This document shows positions 10,175 through 20,979 of a stretch of 64,000 bases of DNA, piece by piece. Below the pieces are notes generated by a model. The model was given only the letters and a program-made list of their open reading frames with translations. It was not told where the DNA came from and made no database searches. The DNA lies in assembly GCA_030272155.1 (NCBI GenBank), contig CP126199.1, positions 4,142,501 to 4,206,500 on the forward strand. The letters are read 5' to 3'. The stretch is from Tetradesmus obliquus (taxonomy: Eukaryota > Chlorophyta > Chlorophyceae > Sphaeropleales > Scenedesmaceae). Position 1 is the first letter of the stretch, and every line of letters begins with the position of its first letter. A program made the translations under genes and the position numbers.

Positions 10175-11745
10175 ATGCCTCGCAGCAATAGCCCCTCGCG
10201 GAAGCCGCAGCAGCAGCAGCAGCAGCAGCAGCGCAAGCCGCAGCAGCAGCAGCAGCAGCAGCAGCAGCGTAACAAGCTTAAGAAGCCTCTGATCCTGCTC
10301 AAGGTGCCGACAGAGGATATAGCAGGACTGGACTGCTCCACGGCAGCTTTCACGGTGCGGTATCCTGCTCTTCTGCCTGAGCAGCGCCAGCTCGTCAGCA
10401 GCAACCTGCTACGAGCAGTAGGCGCGGTGTGCAGCGCTGCGTGCGGTGCAGCACAACTTTCAGCAGATGAGGTGCAGCTGCACATCAACCCCCCTCGCTT
10501 CAGGGACACAGCAGACAAGCATGATACGTTCGTGGAGGTGCAGGCGGTTGGCCCAGTGGCCATGGCCAGCGCCCTCGCTGACATGCTCTCTGCTGAGGGC
10601 ACTCTGCCCCTCCCGGAGCCATACTCTACCCCAGGCTTTCAAGGCGCCGCCATGCTGACAGTGGGACTAACCACGGGCGCCAGGCCCACGCTCAGTTACA
10701 GAGCCACGCGTGTCACAGGTGTCAATGTCTCGCTCAGCAACGCTGTGCTCCGCCGCTGCCTGGAAGGCGCCGGCTTCCGCACAGCAGGCTGCTTCCCAGT
10801 GCCCAACGACGGGTGCGCAGCCAACATGGCTGACCGCCGCCTGGTTGTCGCGGTGCTGCCCCCGAGCACGGCCGGCTCCGGCTTGTTCGACCTGCAGGTG
10901 GTCGACAGCTCTGGCGCCAGCCCACTGCCGCGCTTCCAGCACAGCCAGGCCAGCATGGCTGTGCTCCCGCATCCAGGGCCTAGCATGCCGCCCTGGCTGT
11001 GCACGAAGCAGCAGCAGCAGCAGCAGCAGCAACAGCAGGGAGCTGGCGCTGCTGCCACAGCCGAGGCAGCCGCAGCAGCTGCTGCCGCCGGCAGCAGCAG
11101 CAGCAGCAGTAGCAACAGCGACAGCGGCAGCAGCGCCACAAGCGGCACGTACGCCAGCGTTGTTTCTGGCGGTGCAGGCGGCGCCGAGCTGACCGGCAGC
11201 AACAACAACAGCGGCAGCCGCAGCACGAGCAGCAACAGCAGCAGCAATACGGCTGCTGTCAGTCCTGATGACCAGCAGCAGCAGCAGCATGCGCAGCAGC
11301 AACAGCAGCAGCCGCCACCGCCGCCTCCTCCAGCAGGTGGTGTGCCTCCGGCGGCGCCAGGTGCCACCACTGCAGTGACGCCGCCGCCGCAGCAGCAGCA
11401 GCAGCAGTCCACGCCGCCTCCAGCAGGTGGTGTGCCCCCGGCAGCCTCAGCTGCCACCACTGAAGTGCCACCCCAGCCGCAGCAGCAGCAGCAGCAGTCC
11501 ACGCCGTCTCCAGCAGATGGTGGGCCTCCGGCAGCGTCAGCTGCCGCCAGTGAAGTGCCACCCCAGCAGCAGCAGCAGCAGCAGCAGTCCACGCCGTCTC
11601 TAGCAGATGGTGCGCCTCCGGCAGCGTCAGCTGCCGCCAGTGAAGTGACGCCTCAGCCGCAGCAACAGCAGCAGCAACAGTCCACGCCGTCTCTAGCAGA
11701 TGGTGCGCCTCCGGCAGCGTCAGTTGCCGCCAGTGAAGTGCCACC

Positions 11746-11795
<50 letters not shown>

Positions 11796-11859
11796 CCACG
11801 CCGTCTCTAGCAGATGGTGTGCCGCCGGCAGCGTCAGCTGCCGCCAGTGAAGTGCCACC

Positions 11860-11900
<41 letters not shown>

Positions 11901-11964
11901 CCACGCCGTCTCCAGCAGATGGTGTGCCTCCGGCAGCGTCAGCTGCCGCCAGTGAAGTGCCACC

Positions 11965-12008
<44 letters not shown>

Positions 12009-12712
12009 CCGCACCGGCTCCAACAGATGGTGTGCCTGCTTCCTCGCCTCCTGCAAAGCCTGCTGCCGCACCTAAGGCGACGCCCAAGCAGCGACAGCAG
12101 CAGCAGCAGCAGGGGAAGACCAAGCAGCGGCAGCAGCAGCAGCAGGGGCAGCCTGCACAGCAGCAGCAGACGCAGCAGCAGGTGCCGCCTCCAGCTGAGG
12201 CCGCGCCTGCTGCCGCGCTTGCGCTGTTGGCTGTTGAGGACCCGGAGGACTGGTATGAGTATGGGGCAGCCCCGCCGCGGCGCCAGCGCAAGCGGATGCG
12301 GCCACGGCGGCGGCCGCAGCAGCAGCTGCCGGAGCCGCCGCTGAGCCTGCGCCTGCCGCGCGCCAAGCGCCCAGCTGACTTCTCTGCCTCGGATTTTGTG
12401 TATTCGAGCAAGGCCGTGCAAGTCAGCCAAGGGCAGCGCGCTGCAGTGGTGGCGCAGGACATGGTGGTGGCTTCAGCGGCGCCTGCGGCGCCGCGCCTTG
12501 GCCGGCCCCCGGTCCGCAAGCCCTCAGGGCACCAGGAAGAGCGCTGGAAGCTGCTGCAGCAGCTGCAGTGGCAGCCTCACGACTTCCAGCTCTACCCTAC
12601 CCCACAGCAGCAGCAGCCGCAGCAGCAGCAGCCGCAGCAGCAGCAGCAGCAGCAGGCCAGCACTGCTGGCGCCACGCCTCCCGGCGCGGCACCCCCCTCC
12701 CACGACGCCTAA
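10175..12712 (+). CDS. LINE-B ORF1 protein with internal minisatellite (845 aa)
   Basis: Presumed nucleic-acid-binding partner of LINE-B ORF2. The N-terminus is basic and Gln-rich. Residues ~35-275 look globular, with no zinc knuckle I can identify. Gln/Ala/Ser runs follow, then eight imperfect ~30-residue repeats built on STPSLADGAPPAASAAASEV with Gln runs of varying length. Next come basic Gln-rich blocks, RRQRKRMRPRRRP (nuclear-localisation-like) and a Gln-rich tail. The ATG at 10175 is preferred; an in-frame TTG two codons upstream is unlikely in a eukaryote. The TAA is followed with no gap by the ORF2 ATG (TAAATG at 12710-12715). Confidence 0.8.
11325..12027 (+). repeat. Coding minisatellite in LINE-B ORF1
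   Basis: About eight in-frame units of ~90-130 bp, each a Pro/Ala/Ser-rich cassette (ADGVPPAASAAASEVPP) plus a CAG-coded Gln run of 6 to 17 residues. Cassettes are nearly identical while Gln lengths vary, as expected from unequal exchange plus triplet slippage. Confidence 0.85.
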
Positions 12713-15700
12713 ATGCCCGGTGCAACCGGGCCTACAAAGGCTGGCATGCGCAAACACGCCCTGCGCATTGCCAGTCATAATGTGGGTGGCGTGGGCTGTG
12801 CGGGGCTCCTGGCCTGCGCAGCGCAGGCGGCAGCAGGTTGGGTGGACCTGGATCTGCACGTCGTTGCCGTGCAGGAGTGCAGGTTGCAGTATGATGAGAT
12901 TGCACAGGTGGTGGCGGCGCTAAATGCAGCAGCAGCTCAGCGGGCTGCTGCTACGCAGAAGCCCCATCATGCAGGGTTTGACTTTAAGTACAGCTTCAAC
13001 TCTGATCCTTTGCACCCCTACTCAGCTGGCAACCTCATCTTGTGGCAGCGACAGCTGGTATCCAAGGGCTCCCTACAAGTGCTACCTGAGGCTGACGCCG
13101 ACAGGGACGCCCGCGGCCGTCTGATGGTGCTCCACTTTCAGTGGGGTGGCCATACTGTTCATCTTGTTAATGTATACTGTCCTAATGATTCTGTGGACCG
13201 CCAGGCCTACATCACAGGCACGCTGGCGCCGCTTTGGGCGGCCGACCCTACAAGCAGCATCTTCATCGGCGACTGGAACTATGTTGATGATCCTGTGGCC
13301 GACAGACGCTGCCTTGCTGGCCAGCCCACCACGCCCGACGCCCCATCCATGCGGGCTTGGCAAGCAGCGGCACCAGGTGCTGCTGATGCGTACCGGTGCT
13401 TGCACCCTACGCGCCGCACCTACACGTTCATCCATCGCAACCCGCAAATTGGACATGTAGCGCGGCTGGATCGAGCTTATGTTGGCAGCGCGCTGCGCGC
13501 CAGCGTGGTGTCATGTGCCACAGCTCCCTCGAGTGTCTCTGACCACTTCCCCTTGGTGCTTGAGCTGGCTCCCGTGCAGCCCCCTCACCCCACTGGCCCT
13601 GGCCTTGCCCGCGCCCGTGTGGACTTCTGGAGCAGCCCCAACCACCGCGCCCTGCTCAAGGCTTGGGTGCTCATCGAGCTGCAGGGCGAGCCAACGTCCG
13701 ACTTTGCCCGCCTTGTTTGGTGGCCTGGCTTCAAGCAACGGCTCCTGGCCAGGTGCCGGGAGATTCGCAAGGCCTGGCGCGCTGACACAGCGCTGCCGAC
13801 GTACGCCGCTGCCCAGCATCAGGTGCAGGCAGCCCTGGAGCAGCTTGGCGCAGCTGCAGGTCAGCCGCAGATCAACGCAGCGATGGCGGCGCTGACGGCT
13901 GCCCGCGCAGCCCTCCGCGCCGCCCAGCAGGCAGCATGGTCAGCCAGCGAACGACTGCAGCGGCAGCAGTGGCTGCACCGCGGGGAGCAGCCCAACCCCT
14001 GCATCACGGAGCAGCTGCGTGCCCTGGAGCGAGCTCCTACCTCCAGGAAGGTGGTTGCCCTACGCAGTACAGCCGGCGCGTATGTCTGGGAGGGAGCAGG
14101 GCCTGCCAAGGTGGCCATCACGCAGTGGGCTGGTGTGAGTGCGCAGCCGGCAGTGGACCCAGCCGCCCAGGCTGCCATCCTCGCAGCCGTCACCAGTTTG
14201 CCTCGGCAGCCAGCAGCAGCAGATGGCAGCGCAGTGGTCACCGCAGCCGCAGTGCTCCAGGCTATGTCAGACTCCAAGCCGAACACGTCCCCAGGCCTGG
14301 ATGGCCTGCCTGTTGCAGTGTACAAGCACTGCAAGGAGCTGCTCGCGCCGGTCTTGGCGCGTGTGTTTACAGCAGTAGGCACACTGGGGCAGACACCGGC
14401 CGGTTTCCTGGACGGTGTGGTGATTGGCATCTTCAAGGCTGGCGATGTTACCCTGGCAGCCAATTACCGCCCCATCACCCTGCTCAACACCGACTACAGG
14501 CTCCTGGCCAGAATTTTGGCCTCCCGCCTGCAGGCAGTGCTAGATCAGGCTATCTCTCCTACGCAGACAGCTTTCATCAAGCGCCGCAGGATCGGCCACA
14601 ACATCATCACCATGCAGCTCCTGCTGCACGCGCTGCCAGAAGACAGCACAGTGGTGGCAGCACTGCTGGATTTTGCCAAGGCGTACGACACCTTGGACAG
14701 GCCCTTCCTGCTGTCTGTCATGAGTGCTATGGGCGTGGGGCCTGAATTCTGTAAGTGGGTGAAGTTACTGCTCACCAACACGCATGCGTGCGCGTGCATG
14801 CATGGCTTTGTGTCTGGCATGCGCAGGTTTGATGCTGGCGTGCGGCAGGGGTGTCCCCTGTCTCCTCTGCTCTACTTGTTTGTTGGTGAGGCATTGTTGC
14901 GATTTTTGCAGAGTAAAGGCATCAACATCACCGTGCAAGGTGTGCAGTTGTCAGCGACTCAGTTTGCCGATGACACGCAGGTCTACCTGCGCTCCCCTGC
15001 ACAGGTTGCACAGTTTTTGCTACATATGCAGGTTATGGCAGCCGCGTCTGGGCAGCAGCTCAACCTGCACAAATCCAAGTTGCTTTTGCTGGGTGCTACT
15101 GCGCGGCAGCAACACGCGACGCTCTCCCAGCAGCACGCTGCTGGTGTGTTGCCGCTCAGCCCTGTCCTGCAGGCCGATGTGTTGGGTGTGTGCGTGGGCT
15201 CTGACTCTCCGGTGGATTGGGGTCAGAAGCTGGCTTCTGTGGATGCTGCGCTCGCGCGGCTGTCGCACGTTCCGCAGCTTTCGGTGTTTGGCAGAGGTAT
15301 GGGTAGCGCTGCTTATGGTGTGAGCACCTTGCTTTATGCAGCTGAATTCTCTGATTTGCCGCCTGATGTTGATCGTCAGCACCTTGTTGCGGCGGTTGGG
15401 AAGCTAGTGGATAGAGGGTTGGCACCTGCTTCGTCTGTGCGGCGTTTCACTGGTGTGGCTGCTCGCTTTTTGGCGGGCAGGCCGGCTGAAGGTGGCTTTG
15501 GTGCTTTGCCATGGCTTGAACACATACGTGCACGGCATGCTTGGTGGGGCGCGCAATTTGCTACTGCGCCGCCTGACACTGAGCTGCCTTGGATCCGCAT
15601 TGGGCGGGAGCTATTGCGTTCTAAGCATAAATGGTGGGGCCCATTGTCCTTGTTTGACAGCTTTGAAGACACGCAAACGCCGATGGAGCCGTCGCAGGCG

Positions 15701-16573
15701 TTCCCTCAGCAGTCCCTCCCTCCCCCGCCGCTGCGCCGCATGATTGCTGGTCTTCAAGCGCTAGGCAAAGTTTGTGATGTGAAGGCGTTGGCGCCTGCGG
15801 CGCCTGCCCCTGCACTGCCGCCGCCACATCCTCAACAGCTGTCAGACGTGCAGCAGTTGCGTGCACAGCTACAGGCTGTGCAGGATGCGCCGGTGCTGCA
15901 GCCCGGGGCTTGGTGTAGTTTGGCTCCTGTCTTTGCTAACCCTTTTTTGCAAGCAATGGTTGGGTTTGTGCCCGGTGGGCTGCAAATGCATCCCGTGCCC
16001 TCTGTGCGCGGGCCACATGCATGTTCTGGCGGCAAGTGTCGGCCGCGCATCCGCACTGTGGCCGATCTCTGTCGCGCTTGGCATGTGATCCAGCATGCTG
16101 CACGGCAGCAGCTGCCACACCCATTGCTGCCGTACGGCTCCAACTTCAGCAATGCAGACAACGAATCGGCAGATTTGACAGACTTGGTTAACTTGTTGCC
16201 CATGCCGTGGCATCGGGCTGCCTTGGCTGTTGTGCGGCATCCTGCAGCAGACCGGCCCTGGCCGCCTGCAGCTGTGCCAGACCCGCCATGTGTGCCTTCT
16301 GCAGCAGAGCAGCATGTTGAGGCCATGTTGGTGGCGCGGCTAGGCTGGCGGAATCATCGCGGCAAGACGGTGTCTGTTGCGCAATTGTCTGTTCGTGAAG
16401 CTACCTCATTGCAGCTTGGTCCCCTGCGTGCTGAGCGCCAGGAGCGGCGCACTAGGTTTGTCAGTGTTGCGAGTAGGAATTTTAGCCGGCCAGTGAGTTT
16501 CCAGTGGCGGTTCACAGACACCCGTGCCAACCCGCATCCTGCACCCAGGACATTCGTACGGGTTTTAACATGA
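12713..16573 (+). pseudogene. LINE-B ORF2, endonuclease plus reverse transcriptase, 3' truncated into satellite
   Basis: EN/RT polyprotein of L1-type layout. EN: SHNVGG (Asn ~23), QE (Glu ~55), GDWN (Asp ~187), RLDRAYV and SDHF (Asp/His ~277-278). RT: NTSPGLDGLP, NYRPITLLN (~584), LDFAKAYD (Asp ~653), RQGCPLSPLLY and the canonical FADD (~751-754). EN and RT are uninterrupted, so these domains could be functional. LINE sequence ends at 16470. The last ~33 codons (from SRNFSRPVSFQWRF) are satellite read in frame to a TGA at 16571-16573. No C-terminal zinc-binding region like that of LINE-A is reached, so the protein is probably truncated. Codon endings become more T-rich after about 14900. Confidence 0.85.
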
Positions 16574-16600
16574 TATATCGACATTTTACAAAGAGACATA

Positions 16601-16610
16601 TTTTTTTTTT
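16601..16610 (-). mobile_element. Tail-only poly(T) insertion
   Basis: A T-run with no LINE body between two copies of TTTTACAAAGAGACATA (16584-16600 and 16611-16627). Also present near 20580 and 47400. Confidence 0.65.
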
Positions 16611-16647
16611 TTTTACAAAGAGACATAACAATGAATACACCTTTCAC

Positions 16648-16655
16648 AAAAAAAA
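16648..16655 (+). mobile_element. Tail-only poly(A) insertion
   Basis: An A-run between two copies of AATACACCTTTCAC (16634-16647 and 16656-16669). Related events occur near 20624, 30126, 40255 and 47445. Confidence 0.65.
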
Positions 16656-17004
16656 AATACACCTTTCACGAAGCACACCTAGCACATTTCCAAACTGTGA
16701 CACGAGGCGGGCCGGACCGAAATTTCAACCGTTGCGGCGCATCGAAGGCCGCTGTGCTTATTTTCATAAGTCAGTCCTGAGCAGGTGGGGGCCTAACAAG
16801 CTTGTTCATGGAACGTCCGGGATAAAAGCGTCCAGTAGGAATTTTAGCCGGCCAGTGATTTTCCAGTGGCGGTTCACAGACACCCGTGCCAACCCGCATC
16901 CTGCACCCAGGACATTCGTACGGGTTTTGATATGATATATCGACATTTGTTTTTTTTTGAAGCATATCGACATTTTACAAAGAGACATAACAATGAATAC
17001 ACTT

Positions 17005-17206
17005 TTTTTTTATTATTTTGAAGCAAGAACGTTACAAGGGCTGACCTAAATAACTGTGCACTTGCTCCATAAAAAGATCCATTGAGAGAGTGAGGCAACC
17101 TGTTCCGCACTCACTCCACAGGTCTCTTGTACCAAGAGACGCTGTCACACGATCATGCAGACAGCCCCTTGCGGAGCAGCCCCGAAAGGCATCCAGGATC
17201 TGACCG
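17005..17206 (-). mobile_element. LINE-A 3' end, insertion M1, copy 1 of 10
   Basis: T-run with an ATTATT interruption, then ~185 bp of LINE-A 3' end, between two copies of AATGAATACACTT. It carries a diagnostic change (GGATCTGACCG against GGACCTGACCG elsewhere). Ten copies share site, length and change, so this is one insertion event amplified with its satellite. Confidence 0.9.
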
Positions 17207-17453
17207 AATGAATACACTTTCACGAAGCACACCTAGCACATTTCCAAACTGGGACACGAGGCGGGCCGGACCGAAATTTCAACCGTTGCGGCGCATCGAA
17301 GGCCGCTGTGCTTATTTTCATAAGTCAGTCCTGAGCAGGTGGGGGCCTAACAAGCTTGTTCATGGAACGTCCGGGATAAAAGCGTCCAGTAGGAATTTTA
17401 GCCGGCCAGTGAGTTTCCAGTGGCGGTTCACAGACACCCGTGCCAACCCGCAT

Positions 17454-17869
17454 CCATGCAGTGATAGCTGACAGTTGCGCCATGGACGGATTTTGATTCA
17501 AGGGCCAGTCACGGTCTGTCACACATCACAGGACGTCATTGCGCGACTGTGATTTTAGTGGAGTCTGGGCACTCGGTCAGGTCCTGGATGCCTTCGGGGC
17601 TGCTCCGCAAGGGGCTGTCTGCATGATCGTGTGACAGCGTCTCTTGGTACAAGAGACCTGTGGAGTGAGTGCGGAACAGGTTGCCTCACTCTCTCAATGG
17701 ATCTTTTTATGGAGCAAGTGCACAGTTATTTAGGTCAGCCCTTGTTTTTTTTTTTTTTTTTTTTTTGAAGCAAGAACGTTACAAGGGCTGACCTAAATAA
17801 CTGTGCACTTGCTCCATAAAAAGATCCATTGAGGTCAGCCCTTGTAACGTTCTTGCTTCAAAAAAAAAA
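17454..17869 (+). mobile_element. LINE-A 3' end, insertion P1, with nested inverted LINE-A
   Basis: About 320 bp of LINE-A 3' end inserted in the satellite at ACCCGCATCC, which is repeated after its poly(A). The lineage is marked by TTGCGCC and GATTCAAGG. This copy has a 1-bp deletion (GCCTTCGGGG) shared with the copies at 30932, 41060 and 46184. Confidence 0.9.
17745..17831 (-). mobile_element. LINE-A 3' end nested in P1 in inverse orientation
   Basis: T-run and ~65 bp of LINE-A 3' end between two copies of AGGTCAGCCCTTG (17732-17744 and 17832-17844). With the host fragment it forms an inverted repeat of about 49-bp arms (17696-17744 and 17782-17830). Confidence 0.9.
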
Positions 17870-17879
17870 ACCCGCATCC

Positions 17880-17892
17880 AAAAAAAAAAAAA
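17880..17892 (+). mobile_element. Tail-only poly(A) insertion
   Basis: An A-run between ACCCGCATCC at 17870-17879 and again at ~17893. The same target had already been duplicated by the P1 insertion, so the site was hit twice. Confidence 0.65.
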
Positions 17893-17972
17893 ACCCGCAT
17901 CCTGCACCCAGGACATTTCCAAACTGGGACACGAGGCGGGCCGGACCGAAATTTCAACCGTTGCGGCGCATC

Positions 17973-17984
17973 TTTTTTTTTTTT
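17973..17984 (-). mobile_element. Tail-only poly(T) insertion
   Basis: A T-run between GCGGCGCATC at 17963-17972 and a second copy at 17987-17996. Confidence 0.65.
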
Positions 17985-17994
17985 GTGCGGCGCA

Positions 17995-17996
<2 letters not shown>

Positions 17997-18025
<29 letters not shown>

Positions 18026-18063
18026 GAAGCAAGAACGTTACACGGGCTGACCTAAATAACTGT
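17997..18063 (-). mobile_element. Very short LINE-A 3' end at a re-used target
   Basis: T-run plus ~38 bp of LINE-A end (with TTACACGGG in place of TTACAAGGG), followed by a third GCGGCGCATC at 18064-18073. Two insertions therefore used the same 10-bp target. Confidence 0.8.
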
Positions 18064-18138
18064 GCGGCGCATCGATGGCCGCTGCGCCTTTTTTCATAAG
18101 CCAGTCCTGAGCAGGTGGGGACCTAACACGCTTGTTCA

Positions 18139-18160
18139 ACACAAAAAAAAAAAAAAAAAA
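18139..18160 (+). mobile_element. Tail-only poly(A) insertion
   Basis: ACAC plus an A-run between two copies of AACACGCTTGTTCA (18125-18138 and 18161-18174). Copies occur near 22120, 25316, 31615, 35784, 46870, 48938 and 52548 with differing A lengths. Confidence 0.65.
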
Positions 18161-18344
18161 AACACGCTTGTTCATGGAACGTCCGGGGTAAAAGCATCCA
18201 GTAGGAATTTTAGCCGGCCAGTGAGTTTCCAGTGGCGGTTCACAGACACCCGTGCCAACCCGCATCCTGCACCCAGGACATTCGTACGGGTTTTAATATG
18301 ATATATCGACAATTGTTTTTTTTTTTAAGCATATCGACATTTTA

Positions 18345-18346
18345 TT

Positions 18347-18377
<31 letters not shown>

Positions 18378-19253
18378 GAAGCAAGAACGTTACAAGGGCG
18401 GACCTAAATAACTGTGCACTTGCTCCATAAAAAGATCCATTGAGAGAGTGAGGCAACCTGTTCCGCACTCACTCCACAGGTCTCTTGTACCAAGAGACGC
18501 TGTCACACGATCATGCAGACAGCCCCTTGCGGAGCAGCCCCGAAAGGCATCCAGGACCTGACCGAGTGCCCAGACTCCACTAAAATCACAGCCGCGCAAT
18601 GACGTCCTGTGATGTGTGACATACCGTGACTGGCCCTTGAAACAAAATCTGTCCATGGCGTAACTGTCAGCTATCACTGCATGGTGACTTGTACACCTCT
18701 ACAAGCTGCACTTTACAGGCAGCATTACGACACCTACACAAGACGCCTATTAATAGGTGACGGATTGTCGACACAGACAATCCCCACCTGACTATTCATT
18801 GACTCTCCACTTCATGCAAAGCACATCCTGCTACTGACCGAACATACACCTATGAGATACGTGGCATTCTGTAGGAAATGACACCACCTCAGGCACACAA
18901 AGCCACACACACACAAACTAATCCACACATGCTGCACACATCCTCGTACACTGCTACCCACACGCACGCATACATAACGTACTCTGCTACCCACTCACAT
19001 GCATACATAACGTATCCCGGCCATCAGCTTAGCCTTTGCCATACTATTTTGCAACACATCACAACGAGGAACGACGGCCACTACTCCAACGAATGCATTG
19101 TACCCCCCGCCCGAACCGTCAAAACACACCACCACGCCTCGTAGACCCGTGCCCAATCCATCCCTCACATGCCAGCCGCGCTGGCCCGAACCTTGATGCG
19201 CCCATTTGCGCCCATCCTATACAGTGCTCCCCACTTCTGCTCAAAGTCAACAA
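18345..19253 (-). mobile_element. LINE-A, 5'-truncated 0.9-kb copy with full 3' UTR
   Basis: A T-run and the complete LINE-A 3' UTR, ending in the last ~30 codons of ORF2 (stop TGA complement at 19165-19167). Flanked by GACATTTTA (18336-18344 and 19254-19262), a clean target-primed insertion into satellite. Confidence 0.9.
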
Positions 19254-19597
19254 GACATTTTACAAAGAGACATAACAATGAATACACTTTCACGAAGCAC
19301 ACCCAGCACATTTCCAAACTGGGACACGAGGCGGGCCGGACCGAAATTTCAACCGTTGCGGCGCATCGATGGCCGCTGCGCTTATTTTCATAAGCCAGTC
19401 CTGAGCAGGTGGGGACCTAACACGCTTGTGCATGGAACGTCCGGGAAAAAAGCGTCCAGTAGGAATTTTAGCCGGCCAGTGAGTTTCCAGTGGCGGTTCA
19501 GAGACACCCGTGCCAACCCGCATCCTGCACCCAGGACATTCGTACGGGTTCTAATTAGATATATCGACATTTAACAAAGAGACATAACAATGAATAC

Positions 19598-19923
19598 CAT
19601 GCAGTGATAGCTGACAGTTACGCCATGGACAGATTTTGTTTCAAGGGCCAGTCACGGTATGTCACACATCACAGGACGTCATTGCGCGGCTGTGATTTTA
19701 GTGGAGTCTGGGCACTCGGTCAGGTCCTGGATGCCTTTCGGGGCTGCTCCGCAAGGGGCTGTCTGCATGATCGTGTGACAGCGTCTCTTGGTACAAGAGA
19801 ACTGTGGAGTGAGTGCGGAACAGGTTGCCTCACTCTCTCAATGGATCTTTTTATGGAGCAAGTGCACAGTTATTTAGGTCCGCCCTTGTAACGTTCTTGC
19901 TTGAAAAAAAAAAAAAAAAAAAA
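19598..19923 (+). mobile_element. LINE-A 3' end, insertion P2, intact with TSD
   Basis: About 300 bp of LINE-A 3' end plus poly(A) between two copies of AACAATGAATAC (19586-19597 and 19924-19935). Lineage marks are GCGCGGCTG and GGTCCGCCC. This copy alone has AGAGAACTG and a C-to-G change just before the tail. Confidence 0.9.
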
Positions 19924-20979
19924 AACAATGAATACACCTTTCACGAAGCACACCTAGCACATTTCCAAACTGGGACACGAGGCGGGCCGGACCGAAATTT
20001 CAACCGTTGCGGCGCATCGATGGCCGCTGCGCTTATTTTCATAAGCCAGTCCTGAGCAGGTGGGGACCTAACACGCTTGTTCATGGAACGTCCGGGATAA
20101 AAGCGTCCAGTAGGAATTTTAGCCGGCCAGTGAGTTTCCAGTGGCGGTTCACAGACACCCGTGCCAACCCGCATCCTGCACCCAGGACATTCGTACGGGT
20201 TTTAATATGATATATCGACAATTGTTTTTTTTTTGAAGCATATCGACATTTTACAAAGAGACATAACAATGAATACACCTTTCACGAAGCACACCTAGCA
20301 CATTTCCAAACTGGGACACGAGGCGGGCCGGACCGATATTTCAACCGTTGCGGCGCATCGAAGGCCGCTGCGCTTATTTTCAAGAGCCAGTCCTGAGCAG
20401 GTGGGGACCTAACACGCTTGTTCATGGAACGTCCGGGGTAAAAGCATCCAGTAGGAATTTTAGCCGGCCAGTGAGTTTCCAGTGGCGGTTCACAGACACC
20501 CGTGCCAACCCGCATCCTGCACCCAGGACATTCGTACGGGTTTTAACATGATATATCGACATTTTACAAAGAGACATATTTTTTTTTTTTTTACAAAGAG
20601 ACATAACAATGAATACACCTTTCAAAAAAAAAATACACCTTTCACGAAGCACACCTAGCACATTTCCAAACTGTGACACGAGGCGGGCCGGACCGAAATT
20701 TCAACCGTTGCGGCGCATCGAAGGCCGCTGTGCTTATTTTCATAAGTCAGTCCTGAGCAGGTGGGGGCCTAACAAGCTTGTTCATGGAACGTCCGGGATA
20801 AAAGCGTCCAGTAGGAATTTTAGCCGGCCAGTGATTTTCCAGTGGCGGTTCACAGACACCCGTGCCAACCCGCATCCTGCACCCAGGACATTCGTACGGG
20901 TTTTGATATGATATATCGACATTTGTTTTTTTTTGAAGCATATCGACATTTTACAAAGAGACATAACAATGAATACACT

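Larger units (their letters stand above)
9631..16470 (+). mobile_element. LINE-B, second non-LTR retrotransposon family, 3' truncated
   Basis: Carries a 5' region, ORF1 (845 aa) and ORF2 (EN plus RT), clearly different in sequence from LINE-A but with the same layout. It ends abruptly at 16470 inside ORF2 against satellite, with no 3' UTR, no poly(A) and no target-site duplication. LINE insertions normally lose their 5' end, so loss of the 3' end points to later deletion or recombination. The left boundary with LINE-A copy 1 is set where LINE-A similarity stops; the first ~200 bp may be a separate element. Confidence 0.8.
16471..18344 (+). repeat. Satellite segment loaded with LINE-A insertions
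   Basis: About four monomers, interrupted by the insertions listed separately (16601, 16648, 17005, 17454, 17973, 17997, 18139). The order of interruptions recurs at ~20.55-22.3 kb, offset by about 3974 bp, so they were copied together. Confidence 0.85.

Noticed and set aside
10150..10175. Intron ending just before LINE-B ORF1
   Set aside because: TTGCAG before the ATG resembles an acceptor, but no matching donor or branch point could be supported, and an intron in a LINE would be lost on retrotransposition.
1952..16470. LTR retrotransposon or DNA transposon with terminal inverted repeats
   Set aside because: No LTRs, no integrase or protease and no terminal inverted repeats. EN plus RT with poly(A) ends and variable target-site duplications identify LINEs.
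17745..17767. T-runs as transcription terminators
   Set aside because: They are the complements of LINE poly(A) tails, shown by the adjoining GAAGCAAGAACG terminus or by flanking duplications.
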